Shown in pieces: positions 8,619 to 17,639 of a stretch of 48,700 bases of DNA. Under the pieces are notes generated by a model, which saw nothing but the letters and a program-made list of their open reading frames with translations, was not told the origin of the DNA and searched no databases. Each line of letters starts with the position of its first letter. Within the stretch, counting starts at the first letter, position 1. The translations under genes were made by a program, and so were the position numbers. Origin of the DNA: Thiotrichales bacterium (lineage in GTDB: Bacteria; Pseudomonadota; Gammaproteobacteria; Thiomicrospirales; Thiomicrospiraceae); assembly GCA_022759035.1 (NCBI GenBank), contig JAEMQD010000059.1, positions 1 through 48,700 of the forward strand, given 5' to 3'.

Positions 8619-8649
8619 GATTGCTTGTCGATAAAATGCGTCTAGGCTG

Positions 8650-9927
8650 GTGGGGTGTTGTTTGCGTATTAAGTTTATTCTGTGCTGTTTGTTCGGACTG
8701 CTGTGGTTGCCTAAAACTGTTTTTTCGGAAGACCTAACAGAACAGTCTGTGGTGGATTTGTTCTTGCAAAATAATTTACCTCTGTTGGCAGGTAAAATGC
8801 AAATTGCGCTTTCTCAGGCACAGGTATTAGTGGCTAAGCAATGGACCAATCCTTCACTTTCTTTGTCTGTATCAGGCTTGGGCGATACTAAAAGCTGGGA
8901 TGGTGGTAATAGCTATTGGGATCGACCTTACAATAATAATTTAAGCATTAGTCAGCTCATTGAAACTGCTGGCAAGCGCCAACTTCGTATTGAAGGTGCC
9001 GAAATAGGTGAACAAGCACAAAATTTATTGTTTGTTGATTTGTTGCGTTCGCTTAAGCGAGATTTGCTGACTGCTTATTATTTGGTGGTGATGAATCAGC
9101 AACGTGTAGCGATTTATGACGAAATATTGCAGCAATTAAATGAAGTATCATCTGCTAATTTTTTGCGATTTAAAGCAGGTGATATTTCTCAGACCGAGTT
9201 TAGCAGAATTGAACTTGCTGTTTTGAAAGCAAAAACAGATGTAGAACAAGCACACTTAGATTTAGATGTTTCTCGCCAACAACTTGCAGAAATTCTGGCC
9301 TATCGTTTGTCGCCAGATCACCTTAAGGTGCTAAGTAAATTTCCAAGTTATCATCTGCCACAAAGTCCTGCGCCAAAGTTAATCAGTAAAGCATTAGATG
9401 ATCGTCCAGACATTCAAGCAGCACGTTTAACCATTGAACAGCAACAGAAACAACTTGATTATGCTCAGGTGCAGAAAATTCCGGATGTTGTTGTCGGTGT
9501 TCAGTATGTGCATGACCCATCAGCAACCTTGCGAGATAGTGCAGGTGTTGGTATTGGTATGACCATTCCGTTGTGGCATCAATACCAAGGAGAGGTTGAG
9601 CAAGCACGTGTTAATAAGCGGTTAAGTGAAGTCGCTTTAAACCAGCTAGAACAACAAATTAAAACGCAGGTTAATCAGGCTTATAGTCAGTTTCAGCAAA
9701 AAGATAGAGTGCTAGCACGTTTTAATAAAGAAGTGATTGGCCGTGCAAAACAAGTTCGTGAATCTTCTGTGTTTGCCTATCAGCAAGGCGCTATTTCATT
9801 GTTAGAACTGCTCGACGCAGAGGGTAATTACCGTAATACGATGTTAGATTATACGCAGGCACTTTATGATCAAACAATCGCTAGACTTAACTTAAATTAC
9901 GCCATTGGCGAAGAAGGAAATAATTAA
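8650..9927 (+). CDS. TolC-family outer-membrane channel of a heavy-metal efflux system
   Basis: This 425-residue protein has an N-terminal signal peptide and two outer-membrane-efflux (OEP) repeats. Family features are the SLSVSGLGD-type strand segment, ISQLIETAGKRQLRIEGA after it, DDRPDIQAARLTIEQQQ at the start of the second repeat, and the GAISLLELLDAEGNYRNT helix near the end. It resembles CzcC/CusC-type channels that carry metal across the outer membrane in a tripartite RND pump. GTG 8650 and TTG 8662 are both possible starts; neither has a strong ribosome site. The adaptor gene begins 1 bp after its stop. Confidence 0.88.
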   Translation: MGCCLRIKFILCCLFGLLWLPKTVFSEDLTEQSVVDLFLQNNLPLLAGKMQIALSQAQVLVAKQWTNPSLSLSVSGLGDTKSWDGGNSYWDRPYNNNLSISQLIETAGKRQLRIEGAEIGEQAQNLLFVDLLRSLKRDLLTAYYLVVMNQQRVAIYDEILQQLNEVSSANFLRFKAGDISQTEFSRIELAVLKAKTDVEQAHLDLDVSRQQLAEILAYRLSPDHLKVLSKFPSYHLPQSPAPKLISKALDDRPDIQAARLTIEQQQKQLDYAQVQKIPDVVVGVQYVHDPSATLRDSAGVGIGMTIPLWHQYQGEVEQARVNKRLSEVALNQLEQQIKTQVNQAYSQFQQKDRVLARFNKEVIGRAKQVRESSVFAYQQGAISLLELLDAEGNYRNTMLDYTQALYDQTIARLNLNYAIGEEGNN

Positions 9928-9928
9928 C

Positions 9929-11104
9929 ATGGATCGCTTTTTACTTGTTACTTTAGCAAGTTTATGGATATTGTCTGGTTGCCAGCAAAAAGCAACCGAG
10001 CAAAATGTAACGAGCGATAAATCGGCAGATGCACCAGCTACCTTCTTCGTTGACGGTAGTGATGTCGTTGTGATGGCAGATGATCATCGTGCCAAAATGA
10101 TTGAACTGCATACAATGGTTTATGACGACGCGCCAGTATTGCCACCAGCAAGTGCAACACTTGCCTATGACGAGTCTAAAACAGTTAGAGTGAGTTCACC
10201 AATAAGTGGGCGTATCTTATCTGATCCTTTAGATTTGGGAACAAAAATTAATAAAGGCGATGTGCTATTAAAATTGGATAGTCCTGATTTTAATGATGCT
10301 TTATCGGCACTTGAAAAAGCAGAGGCAAATTTGAACTTAACCAAAGAAGCCTTTTCGCGTGCTAAACGTTTGTTTGATGCCAAGGTAATGTCACGCAAAG
10401 ATTTTGAACAGGCTCAAGATGATGTAACCAATGCGCAATCAGAATATGATCGTGCGCGTAAGTTTTTGGAAAAGCTCGGGGTTCAATCTGGCGGTATTAG
10501 TGCTAAAACAGGTGCATTTCACTTGAGATCGCCTATTGCAGGTACAATTACCGAGGTGAATGCTAATCCAGGGATGGAAGTGCGTCCAGACTTACCTAGT
10601 CCGCTCTATGTATTATCCGATTTATCCCGCTTATGGTTGTGGGTAGATGTCTTTGAAAAGGATATCGCTAAAGTTCAAGTCGGTCAACCAATTCGCGTTA
10701 AGGTATCTTCTTGGGCGGATTATGAGTTTTATGGTCATGTTGATTACATCAGCCAAATCGTGAACGATGCAACACGCTCAATTCGTGTGCGATGCAGTAT
10801 CGATAATCCGGACTATAAATTATTGCCTTCAATGCACGCACAGGTTTCTATTCGCAATGTAAAAAATGAACAATCTTTATTGGTACCATTGAGTGCAGTT
10901 ATTACGGAAGGGGATCGTAATTTCGTTTTTGTTAGAATGAGCGATGACCGTTACCATTGGCAAGAAGTGACCTTGGGTATTCGCTTTGAGCAAAATGCGA
11001 TTGTGAAAACAGGCTTAAATAAGGGCGATCAAGTTATTACTAAAGGCGCTTTAGCGTTGCGACAAGACATGTTACTTGCTAATAGCGCGCAGACTGGTAA
11101 TTAA
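9929..11104 (+). CDS. periplasmic adaptor lipoprotein of a heavy-metal RND efflux system (CzcB-like)
   Basis: This 391-residue membrane-fusion protein has a lipoprotein signal (LWILSGCQQK), so it is probably anchored by lipid in the inner membrane. In order it shows a beta-barrel start, the first lipoyl half (VSSPISGRILSDPLDLGTKI), an alpha-hairpin rich in Ala/Lys/Asp (about 130-180), the second lipoyl half (LRSPIAGTITEVNANPGMEV), a barrel segment (LWLWVDVFEKDIAKVQVGQP) and a membrane-proximal domain. This is the normal CzcB/CusB layout. The start is ATG 9929 with AAGGAAA upstream; an in-frame start at 9905 lies inside the channel gene and adds residues before the signal peptide. No His-rich metal-binding N-terminus is seen. 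Confidence 0.9.
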   Translation: MDRFLLVTLASLWILSGCQQKATEQNVTSDKSADAPATFFVDGSDVVVMADDHRAKMIELHTMVYDDAPVLPPASATLAYDESKTVRVSSPISGRILSDPLDLGTKINKGDVLLKLDSPDFNDALSALEKAEANLNLTKEAFSRAKRLFDAKVMSRKDFEQAQDDVTNAQSEYDRARKFLEKLGVQSGGISAKTGAFHLRSPIAGTITEVNANPGMEVRPDLPSPLYVLSDLSRLWLWVDVFEKDIAKVQVGQPIRVKVSSWADYEFYGHVDYISQIVNDATRSIRVRCSIDNPDYKLLPSMHAQVSIRNVKNEQSLLVPLSAVITEGDRNFVFVRMSDDRYHWQEVTLGIRFEQNAIVKTGLNKGDQVITKGALALRQDMLLANSAQTGN

Positions 11105-11142
11105 GCTTTGTTCGCGCCCAAGCATATTAACAAAGGCATCGC

Positions 11143-14100
11143 ATGATTCGGAATATTCTTGTTTTTGCGCTACAACAGCGTTGGATGATTATCATTCTAA
11201 CGACGTTGATGGCGATTTATGGCGCAGTGCTTTATGAACGTCTTCCTGTGCAAGCCTTTCCAGATGTGCAAAATGTCTATGTCGTTGTTATCACACAGTT
11301 CCCCAATCAATCTCCTGAGGAAGTAGAAAAGCTCGTTAGTATGCCGATTGAGCGGGCAATTAATGGTGCGCCGCATTTAATGAATGTGCGCTCTATTTCT
11401 ACTTTTGGTTTATCTGTTGTGACTGCTACGTTTGATGATGCAGCGGAAGATTATTTTTCACGACAACAAGTATTGGAACGGTTGCAACAAGCAAGTTTAC
11501 CAGCCAATGTACAACCTGTACTTGGGCCTTTGTCTACTGGTATTGGTGAAATTTATCGTTATGTTGTGCGTAGTGATAATTTGCCATTGACAGAGTTACG
11601 CGCCCTGCAAGATTGGGTCATTACGCCGCATCTTAAAACAGCCCCGGGTGTTGCTGATGTATCCAGCTTTGGTGGACTTGTTAAACAGTATCAGGTCAAT
11701 TTGGATCCTGAACGACTACGCTCTTTTGGTTTGGATGCTGGCCAGGTAATGGATGCCTTAGCAGCGAATAACAATAACACAGGCGGTGGTTTCTTACTAA
11801 GCGGCGAACAAGCGATGGTGATTCGCGGCATAGGATTATTGCGTAGTTTAGATGATATTGGTCAGGTGGTCGTTACTAATTTAAACAATGCAACCCCCGT
11901 GCGAGTGCGTGATTTAGGTACGGTAGAAATTGGTCATCAACAGCGTACAGGGATCGTTGGCTATAACACAGAGGATGATGTCGCCCTAGGTGTTGTGATG
12001 ATGACTAAGGGTGGCGATGCAGTCAAAGTGTTGGATGGCGTCAAACAGCGAATAGATGAATTAAATAATGTAATTTTACCTGCTGGTACCCATATTGATA
12101 TGGTCTATGACCGTACCCAATTAGTCGTTAAAACAATTCATACTGTAAGTGAAAACTTGCTGCATGGTGCACTGTTAGTAATTACTATTTTATTAGTCTT
12201 TTTAATGCGCCCTATTGCAGCTCTAATTGTGGCAATTGTTATCCCGTTATCGTTACTCTTTGCTTTTATTTTGATTAGCATTAATAAAGTATCAGCAAAT
12301 TTGATTTCCCTCGGTGCGGTTGATTTTGGCATTATTGTCGATTCCGCAGTTGTGCTTGTTGAAGCTGTTATGGTGAAACTAAGTGCAGATATGTTGCATA
12401 ACGCTTCCATGTTACATATGCGACAAACGTTGGTAACAACGGGAAGTCAGATGATTCGTCCTATTCTCTTTTCTAAGCTGATACTCATTGCCGCTTTTTT
12501 ACCTGTATTAACCTTTCAGCAAGTGGAAGAAAAGATTTTTTCGCCAATGGCGTTAACACTTACCTTTGCACTCATTGGTTCTGTGTTATTGACGTTATTG
12601 TTAGTGCCGGCATTAATGAGTTTTTTCTTAAATAAACGATTGAGCGAACGCCATAATCCGATTGTTGAATGGATGCAGCGTACTTATCGTCATGGTCTCA
12701 CGATTGTTTTAAAAATACCTAAAGCTTTTGTTAGCATGATGCTCGTTTTCTTGGTTGCTACTTTGTTTCTAGCAAAACAACTCGGCACCGAATTTATGCC
12801 AAAACTTGATGAAGGTAATATTTGGCTAACGGTAACAATGCCGACCGCAATTTCCTTACAAGAAGCAAAACAAAATGAGATTGCTGTACGTAATATTTTA
12901 ATGGGATTTCCAGAGGTAAAAATTGTATTAAGTCACCTCGGACGACCAGAAGATGGTACAGACTCTAAGGGCTTTAATAGTATGGAGCTTTTGGTTGATT
13001 TAGAGCCAAAGGAAACTTGGCATCATAAAAACAAGGTAAGTTTAATTGAGGCGATGAAGAAAGAGTTGAAGACTTTGCCTGGGTTACAGTTTAACTTTTC
13101 ACAGTTAATTCAGGACAGCGTAGAAGAAGCGATTTCTGGCTCTAAGGGCGAAATTGTCATTAAGCTATACGGATTAGAATTGCCCGTTATGCAAGAAAAA
13201 GCGGACCAAATCGTCAGCATTTTGAAGCAAATTAAAGGTTCGGCAGATGTCGGTGCAGAGCAACAGATGGGATTGGGCGAAGCGCAGTTGGTTATTAACA
13301 GAACAAAAGCAGCTGTTTACGGTATTAACGTCGCAGATATTAATAGGCAAATCGAAATTGCCTTAGGTGGCGGTATTGCGACGCAGGTATTGGAAGGTGA
13401 GAAACGCTTTGATCTGCAAGTTCGTCTTGCTAAAGAAGGTAGAAACTCGGCAGCAGCATTGGGTGATTTATTAATTCATTCTCCGAGTGGTGCCATGATT
13501 CCCCTAGCAGAAATGGCGGATATTAAAATTAGAACGGGTGCCAATCGTATTTCAAGGGAAAGCAATTATCGCCGCATTGCGATTAAGTGTAATTTAGTAG
13601 AGCGAGATCAAGGTAGTTTTGTGAGTGAGGCAATGAAAGCGGTGAAAACTAAAGTGGATTTACCGCCAGGCTATCGCGTTGTTTGGTCAGGGCAGTTTGA
13701 AAATCAGCAGCGGGCAATGAAACGACTATACGTTATTGTGCCTATATCCTTGTTGCTTATCTTTTCATTGTTGTTTTGGGCTTTCAAGTCTGCGCCGCAA
13801 GCCTTATTAATTATGCTCAATGTCCCATTTGCTATGGCAGGTGGTATTTTAGCCTTGTGGTTACTGGGTGTAAATTTGAGCATTTCTGCCGCCGTAGGCT
13901 TTATTGTGCTTTTTGGTATCGCTGTTCAAAATGGTGTTATTTTACTTGAACAAATTAACTTCCTACGTGCAGAAGGTGAAGCACTATTGGCGGCGGTTAT
14001 TGATGGTGCAGCGGCGAGATTGCGTCCCGTATTAATGACCGCTTTAATGGCAATGCTTGGTTTATTGCCTGCAGCTTTGTCTACAGGGGTAGGTGCAGAG

Positions 14101-14244
14101 GCGACAAAACCTTTTGCAATTGCAATTATTGGTGGTTTGTTAACGGCAACCTTAGCGACCCTAACCTTGTTGCCGGTATTGTACTTGTTAATGATGCGTA
14201 AGATAGAACGCAATGCCTTGGCTAGGGGGCCTGTAAATGATTAA
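11143..14244 (+). CDS. CzcA-type heavy-metal RND efflux pump, copy 1
   Basis: This is a full-length (1033 residues) inner-membrane proton-driven pump of the HME-RND family. It shows the N-terminal LPVQAFPDVQNVYV motif and twelve predicted membrane helices with two large periplasmic loops. The TM4 proton-relay motif is DFGIIVDSAVVLVEAV, with the Asp-Asp-Glu pattern of CzcA-type divalent-cation pumps rather than the CusA pattern. LGTEFMPKLDEGNIWL and AVGFIVLFGIAVQNGVILLEQ are further family signatures. The metal (for example zinc, cobalt, cadmium or nickel) cannot be fixed from sequence. The gene is 38 bp after the adaptor and overlaps copy 2 by 8 bp. Confidence 0.93.
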   Translation: MIRNILVFALQQRWMIIILTTLMAIYGAVLYERLPVQAFPDVQNVYVVVITQFPNQSPEEVEKLVSMPIERAINGAPHLMNVRSISTFGLSVVTATFDDAAEDYFSRQQVLERLQQASLPANVQPVLGPLSTGIGEIYRYVVRSDNLPLTELRALQDWVITPHLKTAPGVADVSSFGGLVKQYQVNLDPERLRSFGLDAGQVMDALAANNNNTGGGFLLSGEQAMVIRGIGLLRSLDDIGQVVVTNLNNATPVRVRDLGTVEIGHQQRTGIVGYNTEDDVALGVVMMTKGGDAVKVLDGVKQRIDELNNVILPAGTHIDMVYDRTQLVVKTIHTVSENLLHGALLVITILLVFLMRPIAALIVAIVIPLSLLFAFILISINKVSANLISLGAVDFGIIVDSAVVLVEAVMVKLSADMLHNASMLHMRQTLVTTGSQMIRPILFSKLILIAAFLPVLTFQQVEEKIFSPMALTLTFALIGSVLLTLLLVPALMSFFLNKRLSERHNPIVEWMQRTYRHGLTIVLKIPKAFVSMMLVFLVATLFLAKQLGTEFMPKLDEGNIWLTVTMPTAISLQEAKQNEIAVRNILMGFPEVKIVLSHLGRPEDGTDSKGFNSMELLVDLEPKETWHHKNKVSLIEAMKKELKTLPGLQFNFSQLIQDSVEEAISGSKGEIVIKLYGLELPVMQEKADQIVSILKQIKGSADVGAEQQMGLGEAQLVINRTKAAVYGINVADINRQIEIALGGGIATQVLEGEKRFDLQVRLAKEGRNSAAALGDLLIHSPSGAMIPLAEMADIKIRTGANRISRESNYRRIAIKCNLVERDQGSFVSEAMKAVKTKVDLPPGYRVVWSGQFENQQRAMKRLYVIVPISLLLIFSLLFWAFKSAPQALLIMLNVPFAMAGGILALWLLGVNLSISAAVGFIVLFGIAVQNGVILLEQINFLRAEGEALLAAVIDGAAARLRPVLMTALMAMLGLLPAALSTGVGAEATKPFAIAIIGGLLTATLATLTLLPVLYLLMMRKIERNALARGPVND

Positions 14245-17200
14245 GCGCATTTTTGTTCTAGCGCTTCAACAGCGTTGGATGATTGTTATTTTAACCCTGC
14301 TGATGGCTATTTACGGGGTGTTTGTTTTTGAGCGCTTACCCGTACAAGCTTTTCCAGATGTGCAGAATGTCTATGTTAATGTTATTACACAATATCCTAA
14401 TCAATCGCCAGAAGAAGTAGAAAAATTGGTCACCATGCCAATTGAGCGCGCCATTAATGGTGCACCGCATTTAATGAATGTACGTTCGATTTCTATGTTT
14501 GGCTTATCTGTGGTGACAGCAACGTTTGATGATAGTGCAGAAGACTATTTTTCGCGCCAACAAGTGTTGGAGCGTTTGCAGCAAGCAAGTTTGCCAGCCA
14601 ATGTACAACCTGTTTTAGGGCCATTAGCAACGGGTATTAGTGAAATTTACCGTTATATTGTGCATAGCGATAATTTGCCATTGACCGAGATTCGCGCCCT
14701 GCAAGACTGGGTGATTACCCCATACTTAAAAACTGCACCAGGTGTCGCTGATGTTAACACCTTTGGTGGCATGGTTAAACAATATCAGGTTAACTTAGAT
14801 CCCGAGCGATTACGTGCCTTTTCTCTTACCTCGGTAGATGTGAGCAATGCCATTAGTGCCAATAATTCGAACACTGGTGGCGGCTTTTTGCTTAGTGGCG
14901 AACAGGCTATGGTAATTCGCGGCGTTGGTTTATTGCGAAATTTGGACGATATTGGCAAGGTTGTTGTTGCTGTTCGTGGCGAGACGCCTGTGCGTGTGCG
15001 CGATTTAGGTGAGTTGACAATTGGTCATCAAACGCGTACCGGTATCGTCGGTTTTAATACGAATAACGATGCTGTAGAAGGGATTGTGTTGATGACCAAG
15101 GGCGGCGATGCCGTTAGTGTATTACAAGGGGTAAAAAAACGTATTGATGAGCTGAATAACGTGATTCTGCCTGTTGGTACACATGTTGATATGATTTATG
15201 ATCGCACGCAACTGGTCGAACATGCTGTTCACACAGTAAGCGATAATTTATTACACGGCGCGCTGCTCATTCTTGTTATTTTACTTGCTTTCCTTTTACG
15301 TCCTATCGCTGCTTTGGTTGTGGTTGTTGTTATACCGCTTTCATTGCTGTTTGCGTTTATCTTAATTAATGCAAACAAGGTTTCCGCTAACCTGATTTCA
15401 TTGGGCGCGGTTGACTTTGGTATTATCGTTGACTCAGCTGTGGTGCTTGTCGAAGCAGTGATGGTTAAATTGAGCATTGACCTAGCTAATAATGCATCAT
15501 CTATGCATATGCGCCAAACAGTCGTTAGTACAGGGAGTCAGATGATTCGTCCCATTCTCTTTTCTAAAGCTATTCTCATCGCTGCGTTTTTGCCAATTTT
15601 GACTTTTCAACAAGTGGAAGGAAAAATCTTTTCTCCCATGGCGTTAACATTAAGTTTTGCTTTATTAGGTTCTGTTTTGTTGACGTTGTTTTTAGTTCCA
15701 GCATTGATGAGCTTCTTTTTAGATAAACGGTTAAGTGAGCGTCATAATCCTGTTATGGAGAAGTTGCAGTTAGCTTACCGCTCAATATTAAGTAAGATAT
15801 TGGCTATTCCACGTACTTTTGTATCTATTATGGTTGTTATTTTATTGTTTAGTCTCTTGCTGGTTAAGCAGTTGGGTACTGAGTTTATGCCAAAGTTGGA
15901 TGAGGGCAATATTTGGTTGAGCGTCACTTTGCCTACGGCGATATCTATTCAAGAAAGCAAAAGTGTTGAAATAAAAATTCGTGATATTTTAATGGGTTAT
16001 CCAGAAGTTAAAATGGTCGTTGGTCAGTTGGGGCGACCAGAAGATGGCACCGATACGAAGGGATTTAATAACGTTGAATTTTTGGTTGATTTAGAACCGA
16101 AAGTGCATTGGCATCATGCTAACAAAGAAGCGCTTATTGCTGACATGAAGCATGCGCTAAGTGTTATTCCTGGCGTGCAAACAAACTTCTCACAAGTCAT
16201 TCAAGATAACGTAGAAGAGGCAATTTCTGGTTCTAAAGGTGAAATTGTTGTCAAATTATATGGGCTGGATTTGTTTGCTATGCAAGAAAAAGCGGATCAA
16301 ATTGTGCATATTCTTAGTGGCATTCAAGGCGCTGTTGATGTTGGTGCTGAGCAACAACTTGGTTTGGGTGAAGTTTCGTTGATTGTTGACCGTGAAAAGG
16401 CTGCTGTCTATGGCATTAATGTCGCGGACATTAACCAGCAGATAGAAACAGCGTTCGGTGGTAGTGTTGCTAGTCAATTGTTGGAAGGAGAAAAACGTTT
16501 TGATATTCAGGTGCGCTTGCTTGCCCCTGGTCGCAATTCAGTATCAGCATTGACCGATTTGCTCATTCCAACGCCAACAGGAAAACTCATTCCTTTAGGC
16601 GAGTTAGTACAAGTGCATATTGGTACTGGTGCTAATCGAATTTCACGCGAAGATAATGGTCGGCGCATTGCAATTAAATGTAATTTGGTTGATAGAGATC
16701 AAGGGTCTTTTGTGCAAGAAGCAATGGAAAAAGTGAAGCAGCAAGTTGAGTTGCCAGAAGGTTACCATGTTTTTTGGTCTGGTCAATTTGAGAATCAACA
16801 ACGTGCAATGAAACGCCTTTATGTGATTGTGCCGATTTCGTTGTTACTTATTTTTGCTTTGTTGTTTTGGGCGTTTCGTTCGGCACCACAGGCCTTATTA
16901 GTGATGTTAAATGTGCCGTTTGCTGTGGCTGGTGGGGTGTTGCTACTGTGGTTACTTGGCGTAAATTTAAGTATTTCGGCGGCTGTTGGCTTCATTGTAT
17001 TGTTTGGTATTGTCGTACAGAATGGCGTGATTCTATTAGAACAAGTTAACTATTTACGTGCCGAAGGTCGTGGTTTGATTGAAGCGGTTAAAGAGGGGGC
17101 ATCTTCTCGATTGCGTCCTGTATTGATGACAGCATTGATGGCGATGTTGGGTTTGTTACCCGCGGCGATGTCTACTGGTGTGGGTGCTGAAGCAACGAGG

Positions 17201-17317
17201 CCTTTTGCTTTAGCAATTATTGGTGGCTTAATGACAGCGACCTTTGCAACAATGACCTTTTTGCCAGCATTGTATCTGTTATTTATTAGCCGATTTGAAA
17301 AAGCGGGAGATGCATAA
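14237..17317 (+). CDS. CzcA-type heavy-metal RND efflux pump, copy 2
   Basis: This second pump of 1026 residues is closely related to copy 1 along its whole length; long segments such as the N-terminal domain, the TM4 region and the C-terminal helices are nearly the same. It keeps the same DFGIIVDSAVVLVEAV relay motif. Differences cluster in the periplasmic loops, for example the stretches after GGDAVSVLQGV and around the docking-domain tips. This suggests tandem duplication with divergence in substrate handling or partnership. Both pumps share one adaptor and one channel gene, so they could form mixed trimers or alternative pumps. The start overlaps the end of copy 1 by 8 bp, indicating coupled translation. 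Confidence 0.93.
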   Translation: MIKRIFVLALQQRWMIVILTLLMAIYGVFVFERLPVQAFPDVQNVYVNVITQYPNQSPEEVEKLVTMPIERAINGAPHLMNVRSISMFGLSVVTATFDDSAEDYFSRQQVLERLQQASLPANVQPVLGPLATGISEIYRYIVHSDNLPLTEIRALQDWVITPYLKTAPGVADVNTFGGMVKQYQVNLDPERLRAFSLTSVDVSNAISANNSNTGGGFLLSGEQAMVIRGVGLLRNLDDIGKVVVAVRGETPVRVRDLGELTIGHQTRTGIVGFNTNNDAVEGIVLMTKGGDAVSVLQGVKKRIDELNNVILPVGTHVDMIYDRTQLVEHAVHTVSDNLLHGALLILVILLAFLLRPIAALVVVVVIPLSLLFAFILINANKVSANLISLGAVDFGIIVDSAVVLVEAVMVKLSIDLANNASSMHMRQTVVSTGSQMIRPILFSKAILIAAFLPILTFQQVEGKIFSPMALTLSFALLGSVLLTLFLVPALMSFFLDKRLSERHNPVMEKLQLAYRSILSKILAIPRTFVSIMVVILLFSLLLVKQLGTEFMPKLDEGNIWLSVTLPTAISIQESKSVEIKIRDILMGYPEVKMVVGQLGRPEDGTDTKGFNNVEFLVDLEPKVHWHHANKEALIADMKHALSVIPGVQTNFSQVIQDNVEEAISGSKGEIVVKLYGLDLFAMQEKADQIVHILSGIQGAVDVGAEQQLGLGEVSLIVDREKAAVYGINVADINQQIETAFGGSVASQLLEGEKRFDIQVRLLAPGRNSVSALTDLLIPTPTGKLIPLGELVQVHIGTGANRISREDNGRRIAIKCNLVDRDQGSFVQEAMEKVKQQVELPEGYHVFWSGQFENQQRAMKRLYVIVPISLLLIFALLFWAFRSAPQALLVMLNVPFAVAGGVLLLWLLGVNLSISAAVGFIVLFGIVVQNGVILLEQVNYLRAEGRGLIEAVKEGASSRLRPVLMTALMAMLGLLPAAMSTGVGAEATRPFALAIIGGLMTATFATMTFLPALYLLFISRFEKAGDA

Positions 17318-17318
17318 T

Positions 17319-17639
17319 ATGCAAGAAATTCGAGCTTATATTAAGCCATTTATGCTAGAAAGATTAGCATTAACACTGATGGAGCTTCCTGGTTTTCCTG
17401 GTATGTCGGCCATGACTGTTAAAGGCTTTGGTAAAGAACGTATTAATGGTAATCAGGAATACGATCCGTTTATTGATAAGGTGCGTATTGAAACCATTGT
17501 GCCTGATGATATGGTCGATAATATTGTACAGATCATCCTGACTGTCGCCCATTCAGGGCGAGCAGGGGATGGCAAGGTTTATGTGGCACCGATTAACAGA
17601 GAGTTTAGTATTCGATCTCAATCGGAAGTGTTGAATTAA
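17319..17639 (+). CDS. PII-like signal protein linked to metal efflux genes
   Basis: This 106-residue protein has the ferredoxin-like PII pattern: IRAYIKPFMLERLALTLMEL at the start, MTVKGFGKER, VRIETIVPDDMVDNIVQII, and the nucleotide-binding segment HSGRAGDGKVYVAPI, followed by a short IRSQSE tail like the IRTGE of GlnB. The T-loop is shorter than in GlnB/GlnK and lacks the uridylylated Tyr in its YRGAEY motif, so it is not a classical nitrogen sensor. PII-like proteins of this sort are known from heavy-metal efflux operons. ATG 17319 follows the pump stop by 1 bp with GGGAG upstream. It probably binds a nucleotide or metal and modulates the pumps; that is inference. Its end overlaps clpA tail to tail. 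Confidence 0.8.
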   Translation: MQEIRAYIKPFMLERLALTLMELPGFPGMSAMTVKGFGKERINGNQEYDPFIDKVRIETIVPDDMVDNIVQIILTVAHSGRAGDGKVYVAPINREFSIRSQSEVLN

